Shown piece by piece: positions 59,146 to 64,000 of a stretch of DNA of 64,000 nt. A program made the position numbers and the translations under genes. Under the pieces are notes generated by a model. That model ran no database searches and had not been told where the DNA came from. It saw only the letters and a list, made by a program, of their open reading frames with translations. The stretch covers positions 1 through 64,000 of the forward strand of contig NZ_SBLB01000009.1 in assembly GCF_004138325.1 (NCBI RefSeq). The letters are read 5' to 3'. Each line of letters starts with the position of its first letter. Within the stretch, counting starts at the first letter, position 1. Source of the stretch: Spirosoma sordidisoli (GTDB lineage Bacteria; Bacteroidota; Bacteroidia; Cytophagales; Spirosomataceae).

Positions 59146-59688
59146 TCAATGCTTTATTTGATGGGTGTCGCGCACACTGGAAAAGGTTAGGGCTGTCATT
59201 TTCCAGGTACTGGCTTGTTTCTGGTAGACTTCAGTCGCTGTGAACTCGGTCCTGACCTCGGCACCCCGAACGATGGCATCCAGCCTAAGGCGGCTCCAGA
59301 CAATAGCCGTGTTGTCGAACAGCTCTACCGCTACATCATGCACCTCGGCGTTCTTATACCAGATGCTGCCGGTTTTAATGATGTCAAGTTCTTCGTCTTT
59401 TTTCCAGGTTCCACTCATGTGAACGAACTTCGCTTTGTCATCGAAAAGCAGGGCCAGCTTGTCGATCTGCTTGTCGGCCATCCATTGCCATTTCTGTTTC
59501 GAGAGCGCAATGAGTTCCTGTTCGGCAGGGGGCCGGCTGGTTACACCCGCGCTTAGGTGGGTTACCTGAGCCAGAACTCCCGGCACACCTAACGAGAGAC
59601 AACACAGGGCGAGAAAAAATGGGATCATACTCAATTTTGTCGTCGGCTGACTGATAGAACGGGAGCGGAGGTGATTTTCTGCGTGCAT
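59146..59688 (-). CDS. Secreted NTF2-like protein (DUF4440 type)
   Basis: 180 aa from ATG 59688; ATG 59628 would give 160 aa with a cleaner signal peptide (MIPFFLALCCLSLGVPG). The mature domain (about 70-180) is a cone-shaped NTF2 fold: EQELIALSKQKWQWMADKQIDKLALLFDDKAKFVHMSG, then KTGSIWYKNAEVHDVAVELF, TAIVWSRLRL and FTATEVYQKQASTWKMTALTFSSV. Such proteins can be enzymes (ketosteroid isomerase-like) or binding proteins; function not known. Single gene between the hydroxylase and an AraC regulator. Confidence 0.8.
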   Translation of the reverse strand: MHAENHLRSRSISQPTTKLSMIPFFLALCCLSLGVPGVLAQVTHLSAGVTSRPPAEQELIALSKQKWQWMADKQIDKLALLFDDKAKFVHMSGTWKKDEELDIIKTGSIWYKNAEVHDVAVELFDNTAIVWSRLRLDAIVRGAEVRTEFTATEVYQKQASTWKMTALTFSSVRDTHQIKH

Positions 59689-59870
59689 GTACGTTGCCTG
59701 GTTTGTGGAACTATTCGCCAATATGGTAACCAACCGTTACCCTGGCTTTCACTCTTCTCTCGGGCAAAGGTCTGGCTTGTTCTGCTTCGGCCAGGTATAC
59801 GGATTACGGACTTTCTTACCATTATTACCGATCCGGGTTCACGGGTAAAGTGGGGAGAGGGGGAATGCCC

Positions 59871-59878
59871 TACTTTTG
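59871..59878 (+). promoter_or_regulatory. -7 box for the AraC-family gene
   Basis: TACTTTTG matches TAnnTTTG. It ends 21 nt before ATG 59900, like other promoters here. The in-frame TTG 59876 and ATG 59882 lie on or too close to the box to be the start of a normal mRNA. Confidence 0.5.
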
Positions 59879-59899
59879 TCGATGAAACTGATCCACGCT

Positions 59900-60802
59900 A
59901 TGGATACCCTGCAGCGATTTGAAACGGTAAACGACTACAACATCTTCAACAATCATGAAACGCTTCACCCCCTGGTCAGCGTCGTTGATCTGTCGAAGGC
60001 CGCTCCGCGTCAGGGTTCGCGGATGTATTTTGGCCTGTATACCATATTCCTGAAAGATGTCAACTGCGGGGACCTGGTGTACGGGCGGCATACCTATGAC
60101 TACCAGGAAGGAACACTGGTATTCATGGCGCCCGGACAGGTGGCGGGCGTTAGCAGCAACGGGGCAACCTACCAGCCGAAAGGGTTTGCGCTGGTCTTTC
60201 ATCCGGACCTGATTCATGGTACGTCACTCGGTCGGCACATACATGAATACACGTTCTTCGGTTACCAGTCCTACGAAGCCCTGCACCTGTCGGCGCGGGA
60301 GCGTCAGCTGGTGCTGGACTGCTTCGCTAAAATCGAGTTTGAATTACAACACGCCATTGACAAGCACAGCAAAAAACTGATCGTCGCCACGATTGAGCTG
60401 TTTCTGGGCTATTGCAGCCGGTTTTACGATCGGCAATTTATCACCCGGGAAACGGTGCATAAAGGGATACTGGAACGGTTTGAGACGTTGTTGAACGCGT
60501 ATTTTCAGTCCGACAAACCCCAGACCACCGGCTTACCAACGGTAGCCTTTTGTGCCGCCGAGCTAAACCTGTCGGCCAACTATTTTGGCGACCTCATCAA
60601 GAAAGAAACAGGTAAAACCGCGCAGGAATACATCCAGACGAAACTCATCGATCTGGCTAAGGAACGACTCTTTGACCCCGGCAAATCGATCAGCCAGATC
60701 GCCTACGAGTTGGGGTTCACGTATCCGCAGCATTTCAACCGTTTGTTCAGGCAACGGGTGGGGCAATCGCCCAACGAGTATCGAACCCTTCAGTACAAGT
60801 AA
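59900..60802 (+). CDS. AraC-family transcriptional regulator
   Basis: 300 aa from ATG 59900 (MDTLQRFETVNDYN); ATG 59882 would add six residues. A cupin-like sensor domain (about 25-140: LHPLVSVVDLSKA, GTLVFMAPGQVAGV) is followed by the HTH_18 domain (about 205-300: VAFCAAELNLSANYFGDLIKKETG and ISQIAYELGFTYPQHFNRLFRQRVG). Divergent from the NTF2-like gene, with 211 bp between. Related regulators often lie beside oxidoreductases, but the target is not clear. Confidence 0.9.
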   Translation: MDTLQRFETVNDYNIFNNHETLHPLVSVVDLSKAAPRQGSRMYFGLYTIFLKDVNCGDLVYGRHTYDYQEGTLVFMAPGQVAGVSSNGATYQPKGFALVFHPDLIHGTSLGRHIHEYTFFGYQSYEALHLSARERQLVLDCFAKIEFELQHAIDKHSKKLIVATIELFLGYCSRFYDRQFITRETVHKGILERFETLLNAYFQSDKPQTTGLPTVAFCAAELNLSANYFGDLIKKETGKTAQEYIQTKLIDLAKERLFDPGKSISQIAYELGFTYPQHFNRLFRQRVGQSPNEYRTLQYK

Positions 60803-60815
60803 GGGGAAAGGCCAC

Positions 60816-61478
60816 CTATTTTGTCATATCTACGCTGGTATTGAAAGCCAGCCACGCTTCGGCGCGGTCGCGGTACTGGTTGATCGAGGCCGGGAATTTC
60901 GTGAACGTAATCGGGTTTTTAACCTGTACGTACTGAACGGGCGCCACGATCGTAGCCCCGGCACCGGTGGTATAGTTTAGCTGCAGGGTAAAGCTGATGC
61001 GGGTAGGGCGGACGCCCGGTTTGGGCAGCGCTTGAGCGATGTCGACCCGCTTGACGGGTTTTACCTCGCCCGGCGAAATGGGGCTGGTGACGGTAGACGT
61101 TCCCACTTCGTAAAATCCGACTTTCAGACCCGGAATGGGAGAAGGCTTGGGCGGGAAACTGGCGGTGTTGATCCGGCGAATATCCAGCGATACGTTGTAG
61201 ATAAAAGACTCGCCACTGGATGACTTTATAACCTGAACAGCCTTGCTCCTGGGCAACTTGACGCTGGTATTCGCGGGCGTGAGGGTTCCCACCACTTCGT
61301 TGTTTTTACCGAGCAAATACATCGCCTGGATCTTGAATTCGCAGGGGTAGGGGCGGGTCTGCCCGTTCGACATGGTGCACGGAACCGGGGCCTGCGGAGC
61401 GGCTCGCCAGAGGGTATTCACAGGAACATGCAGATGAAGCGATGCGACCAGACAGGAATAAAGGATTGTGGTTTTCAT
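60816..61478 (-). CDS. Hypothetical secreted protein
   Basis: 220 aa from ATG 61478 (MKTTILYSCLVASLHLHVPV); the signal peptide ends around residue 20-25. The mature protein is mostly beta with no membrane segment. Two Cys at about 34 and 46 (VPCTMS...YPCEFK) may bond. Repeated strands such as SFIYNVSLDIRRI and TRISFTLQLNY suggest an immunoglobulin-like or fibronectin-like fold. No family recognised. Converges with the AraC gene, 13 bp apart. Confidence 0.75.
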   Translation of the reverse strand: MKTTILYSCLVASLHLHVPVNTLWRAAPQAPVPCTMSNGQTRPYPCEFKIQAMYLLGKNNEVVGTLTPANTSVKLPRSKAVQVIKSSSGESFIYNVSLDIRRINTASFPPKPSPIPGLKVGFYEVGTSTVTSPISPGEVKPVKRVDIAQALPKPGVRPTRISFTLQLNYTTGAGATIVAPVQYVQVKNPITFTKFPASINQYRDRAEAWLAFNTSVDMTK

Positions 61479-61708
61479 AAGAGGACGATTGATGAGGGTA
61501 AGGGTAGTCGTTTGGAAAGTCACACATCAAGCGGACTGGTGAATATAATCCGTATGAACGGTTGAGTAACTAATCCTTTGAGTCACCGGTCGAAAGCATT
61601 CTGTAGACCTACACCAGCTACCGATCTGGCGTGCGTTCAGCCCGGTAGCGAGCATCTGTTCAGAACGTTACCCGGACTGGTCGACCGCATTATTTGATGG
61701 CAGAACTC

Positions 61709-61716
61709 TATATTTG
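61709..61716 (+). promoter_or_regulatory. -7 box for the ROK-family gene
   Basis: TATATTTG matches TAnnTTTG, 48 nt before ATG 61765. A TTTG lies only 12 nt upstream of it, too close for a normal -33 box. Confidence 0.4.
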
Positions 61717-61764
61717 TCAGGGCTTCCGAAACCACGTTCGGAGGGTTCTGTAGAGGCACATTGA

Positions 61765-62922
61765 ATGAGAAGCTTTCTTGAGGGTCTGGGTTTCGGCAAT
61801 AACCATAGTCTGCAGACCCGAAAAATCATCCAGTATCTGTTGCGTGAAAAAGGGAAAACGGTGCTCGAAATCCGTGACTTCTGCGGGCTCAGTCTACCCA
61901 CCACCATCAAGTTCGTCAATGACCTGGTCGACAAGAACATCCTGATCGAGTCGGGTAAGAAAGAGTCGTCGGGGGGGCGTCGGCCAACCGTGTACAATCT
62001 GAACCCGGACCAGGGCTATATCGTGGGGGTTGAGTTACTGCTCAAGTCGTTTCGGATGAGTATTATCAACCTGCATCACGAAGTCATTTACGATTACGAA
62101 ACCGACAATTTCGATATCAGCCAGCGCGACGAATCGTTCGAGTTTGTGGCCCGCACGGTGCCGGCCCTTATCCGAAATAAGGGCATTGCCGAGGACAAGA
62201 TTCTGGGGGTGGGCATCGGGATCACCGGGCGGGTCAACCACGCCAAAGGCATCAGTTATTCATTCCTGAACTTCGACGAACCCCTGACCGAGCGGCTGGA
62301 AAAACTCTGGCCATACCCAGTCTACATCGATAACGATACCCATTTCATGGCCATGGGTGAGCAGGTGTTCGGGCTGGCCCGCGACAAACAAAACGTGGTC
62401 TATGTAAACCTGAGCCGGGGGCTGGCCGTCGGCTTGATCTCGAACGGGCACATCCACAACGGGCATTCCTATTTTGCCGGGGAATTTGGGCACGTCACCT
62501 TTTTCGACAACGATAAGTTGTGCATTTGCGGCAAGAAAGGCTGCCTGTCGACGGTGGTGTCGGGGGCCGCTCTCGAAGAAAGCTACGCCGAAAAAACGGG
62601 CCGGTATCTGCCCTACCGCGATTTACTGGCCCTCTCGAAACAAGGCGACCGACTCGTCAACGAACTGCTGTCTGACCTGGGCGAACAACTCGGCAAAGCC
62701 CTGTCTATGCTGATTCAGGTGTTTAACCCCGAACTGCTCATTCTGGGCGGGCGGTTTATTGACGTAGGTGAGTACCTGACCTATCAGGTCATCCGCGGGT
62801 TGAGCCTGCACAGCCTGCCCCAGCTTCTGGCCGACTGCGAGTTTCAGGTTTCCCCGCTGGGCGAAAAAGCAGAGATGCTGGGCGCCTATGCGCTGGTCAT
62901 CGAAAAGGTTTTCGAGCCCTAG
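61765..62922 (+). CDS. ROK-family transcriptional regulator with intact kinase-type site
   Basis: 385 aa. An N-terminal winged helix (about 18-75: TRKIIQYLLREKGKTVLEIRDFCGLSLPTTIKFVNDLVDKNIL) binds DNA; the rest is the ROK sugar-binding fold. Zinc motif CICGKKGC (253-260) and His in GEFGHVTF are present. DNDTHFMAMGE has Asp189, the catalytic Asp of ROK kinases, and GVGIGITGRVN the ATP-side motif, so kinase activity cannot be excluded. NagC/Mlc-type regulator of sugar uptake or use; its sugar is unknown. Neighbours downstream are unrelated. Confidence 0.92.
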   Translation: MRSFLEGLGFGNNHSLQTRKIIQYLLREKGKTVLEIRDFCGLSLPTTIKFVNDLVDKNILIESGKKESSGGRRPTVYNLNPDQGYIVGVELLLKSFRMSIINLHHEVIYDYETDNFDISQRDESFEFVARTVPALIRNKGIAEDKILGVGIGITGRVNHAKGISYSFLNFDEPLTERLEKLWPYPVYIDNDTHFMAMGEQVFGLARDKQNVVYVNLSRGLAVGLISNGHIHNGHSYFAGEFGHVTFFDNDKLCICGKKGCLSTVVSGAALEESYAEKTGRYLPYRDLLALSKQGDRLVNELLSDLGEQLGKALSMLIQVFNPELLILGGRFIDVGEYLTYQVIRGLSLHSLPQLLADCEFQVSPLGEKAEMLGAYALVIEKVFEP

Positions 62923-63010
62923 CGGCTTAAAGGTCAATCCTGTTAACCCTACATGCATCATGATGTTATAAGGGGGAGACCGGTTTATACCCCCCAGTCC
63001 ATTCAGATGA

Positions 63011-63195
63011 ATTGTTTGGGGAAGGGTGGTTAAGCAAGCAAAGCTATGCAGAGACCGGATTTTTCACCCCCCAGCCCCCTAAAGGGGGAGTTAACCCCGC
63101 CGTTTTTTCTCCCCCTTTAGGGGGCTGGGGGGTGAAACGGTAGCGATTCGGGCTAGAGGAATTCACATCAATTCCTTCCCCTAACAACTCTTAGG
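63011..63195. repeat. Nested palindromic element, copy 2
   Basis: Inner arms 63065-63090 and 63109-63134 are perfect 26-bp reverse complements around an 18-nt loop. Outer arms (TTTGGGGAAGGG at about 63015 and CCTTCCCCTAACAACTCTTAGG at 63174-63195) match those of copy 1 near 55820 and 55970. Confidence 0.75.
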
Positions 63196-63223
63196 CCGGG
63201 CCGCCGTCGCGGGGCTGGGGGGT
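63191..63223 (-). repeat. Inverted copy of the GC-rich variant arm
   Basis: 33 bases identical to the reverse complement of 55732-55764, including the GCGACGGCGGCCCGGC block. Two such arms in opposite orientation 7.4 kb apart flank the segment with the hydroxylase, NTF2-like, AraC, secreted protein and ROK genes. Confidence 0.8.
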
Positions 63224-63273
63224 AAACAAACACCTCCTTTAGCGAGCCGGAGAGTAATCTGCGACCAATTCAT

Positions 63274-63582
63274 TCAGGGGTGATTGGCTTTAATCAACGC
63301 GTCGGCGAAGGACTCGGCTAGTTTTTCTTCTTCCAGACGGGGCAGCAGGATGGCTGCTTCGTGAATAAAAAAATGCGCTAACTCATGGGCCAGTATCTGC
63401 GTCGGCTCCAGGGGAGCGGCCAGGTTGATGCAGATGGTCCGATCCTTTTTGTGGTATTCACCCATAGTAGCCGGATGCCATCGTTCGTACCGCACGACTA
63501 CGCCTGCCCGCTGCGCAATTTCGGTTGCTTCGGTAGTGCCATATCGCTGGCTGATCTGATGGGCTAACTCGGCGCCGGTCAT
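63274..63582 (-). CDS. ImmA/IrrE-family metallopeptidase
   Basis: 102 aa zinc peptidase domain. HELAH (66-70) with another His in FFIHEAA (His74) and a Glu-rich end (PRLEEEKLAESFADAL). Relatives cleave repressors of mobile elements or stress regulators. Normal partner, an XRE repressor, is not adjacent. Starts 12 bp after the FAD oxidoreductase gene ends, so probably co-transcribed with it. Cytoplasmic. Confidence 0.85.
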   Translation of the reverse strand: MTGAELAHQISQRYGTTEATEIAQRAGVVVRYERWHPATMGEYHKKDRTICINLAAPLEPTQILAHELAHFFIHEAAILLPRLEEEKLAESFADALIKANHP

Positions 63583-63594
63583 GAACGGATACGT

Positions 63595-64000
63595 TTACAG
63601 GGCATGACGGTGCGGGTCGCCTTCGGACAGCACAAGATTATCGGGCCACTCAATGGGAATGCCCCGTCGGGTCAGCGCGGCCTGAAAATCGATTAGCAGC
63701 GTGGGCGTATTCCGAACCTGCCGGGGCGACACGCCTTTTTCCAGACAGTAGGCCAGCAGATGGCCGACCGACTCACCGATGTTCCACTCGATCGGATGCA
63801 GTCGGTAACAGCCATTGGTAATGTGGGTGGTGCCGATGTTCTTACAGGCGGGCAACAGATTCTCAACCCGCTCAGGCAATAACGAGCCCAGCGGGATCTG
63901 GAAAGGCAGACTCTCTACATCGATATAGTTATCGCCACCCAGGCTTGGATGCAAGTCGATCCGGTAAAAACCCAGGCCGACCGAATCAGGGAATGGTTCC
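63595..64000 (-). CDS. FAD-dependent oxidoreductase, C-terminal part (runs off window)
   Basis: The open frame continues without stop to the window end, so only the last about 135 residues are seen. Visible: VGLGFYRIDLHPSLGGDNYIDVESLPFQIPLGSLLPERVENLLPACKNIGTTHITNGCYRLHPIEWNIGESVGHL. This is the C-terminal pattern of 'FAD_oxidored' (DUF-like) secreted oxidoreductases of Bacteroidetes and Planctomycetes, where the NIG motif and the HITNG..RLHPIEWNIGE stretch contact FAD. The substrate is likely a sugar or polyol derivative (inference). The apparent start inside the window at 63954 is TTG and not real. Confidence 0.85.
   Translation of the reverse strand, partial: EPFPDSVGLGFYRIDLHPSLGGDNYIDVESLPFQIPLGSLLPERVENLLPACKNIGTTHITNGCYRLHPIEWNIGESVGHLLAYCLEKGVSPRQVRNTPTLLIDFQAALTRRGIPIEWPDNLVLSEGDPHRHAL

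Larger units (their letters stand above)
62923..63273. other. Intergenic repeat region
   Basis: 351 bp without a gene, mostly the second nested palindromic element (63011-63195) plus the inverted copy of the variant arm (63191-63223). A further partial ACCCCCCAGTCC lies at 62989-63000. Confidence 0.7.

Noticed and set aside
61693..61716. Full -33/-7 promoter for the ROK gene
   Set aside because: The TTTG lies only 12 nt upstream of TATATTTG, shorter than the accepted spacer; only the -7 box is kept.
63274..63582. Toxin-antitoxin or phage module around the ImmA-like protease
   Set aside because: No XRE repressor, integrase or phage gene is next to it; the upstream neighbour is an unrelated FAD oxidoreductase.

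Overview
The window looks like accessory DNA from a Bacteroidetes bacterium of the Cytophagales, most likely Spirosoma or a close relative. The evidence is the TonB receptors with carboxypeptidase-regulatory-like N-termini, promoters of the Bacteroidetes type (TTTG at -33, TAnnTTTG at -7) instead of sigma70 boxes, little sign of Shine-Dalgarno use, and intergenic repeats of the 'CCCCCAGCCCC...GGGGGAG' kind. The genus is an inference from overall feel. The left end carries eight iterons, an AT-rich block, a ParA/ParB pair and an XRE-like regulator. This suggests that the window begins at the origin and partition region of a plasmid or secondary replicon. No rRNA, tRNA, CRISPR array, cas gene, transposase or intact insertion sequence was recognised.

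Layout. 1-2900: iteron origin and parAB with its promoter and operator. 3200-6100: small secreted protein, YitT-family membrane protein, CPA1 cation/proton antiporter. 6100-8850: three-gene operon (Gfo/Idh/MocA oxidoreductase, TIM-barrel isomerase/epimerase, alpha/beta hydrolase). 9400-11100: secreted M1 metallopeptidase. 11100-15400: AraC regulator divergent from a hydroxyproline catabolic operon (deaminase, 2-epimerase, FAD oxidoreductase). 15400-21400: ABC exporter, PhoD-like phosphatase lipoprotein, GT87-like transferase, sterol desaturase/hydroxylase family enzyme, DUF1304 protein. 21400-30000: histidine kinase facing a small membrane ORF, a TreZ-like GH13 protein with substituted catalytic residues, a TonB receptor and a fused trehalose-6-phosphate synthase/phosphatase. 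30000-30340: tandem 57-bp repeats.

30400-44000 is mainly an iron region. A siderophore receptor is followed by a PepSY membrane protein and a 70-aa membrane protein. After an S1/P1 nuclease and a lipoprotein comes a complete heme operon on the minus strand (receptor, HmuY, DUF protein, HmuT, HmuU, HmuV, HmuS). Both iron units carry the same imperfect 11-1-11 palindrome at their promoters, so a shared iron-responsive repressor is predicted. 44000-52600: large HEAT-repeat cytochrome c protein, receiver protein with Glu at the phosphoacceptor position, ergothioneine genes egtB/egtD, AraC regulator, aldo/keto reductase. 52700-55650: LacI regulator divergent from three unknown or poorly known genes, with two copies of one operator in opposite orientation between them. 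56100-64000: IorAB-like molybdenum hydroxylase, NTF2-like protein, AraC regulator, secreted protein, ROK regulator, ImmA-like protease and the C-terminus of an FAD oxidoreductase that runs off the end.

The most promising undescribed signals are regulatory. Two promoters share an unusually regular array of four 11-bp direct repeats (CTAAT, CTAAG, YTAAG, CTAAG). Three palindromes mark the iron genes. A mirrored LacI operator pair flanks an uncharacterised operon. The GH13 protein and the receiver protein are the best candidates for proteins that have changed from catalysis or phosphorylation to another role.
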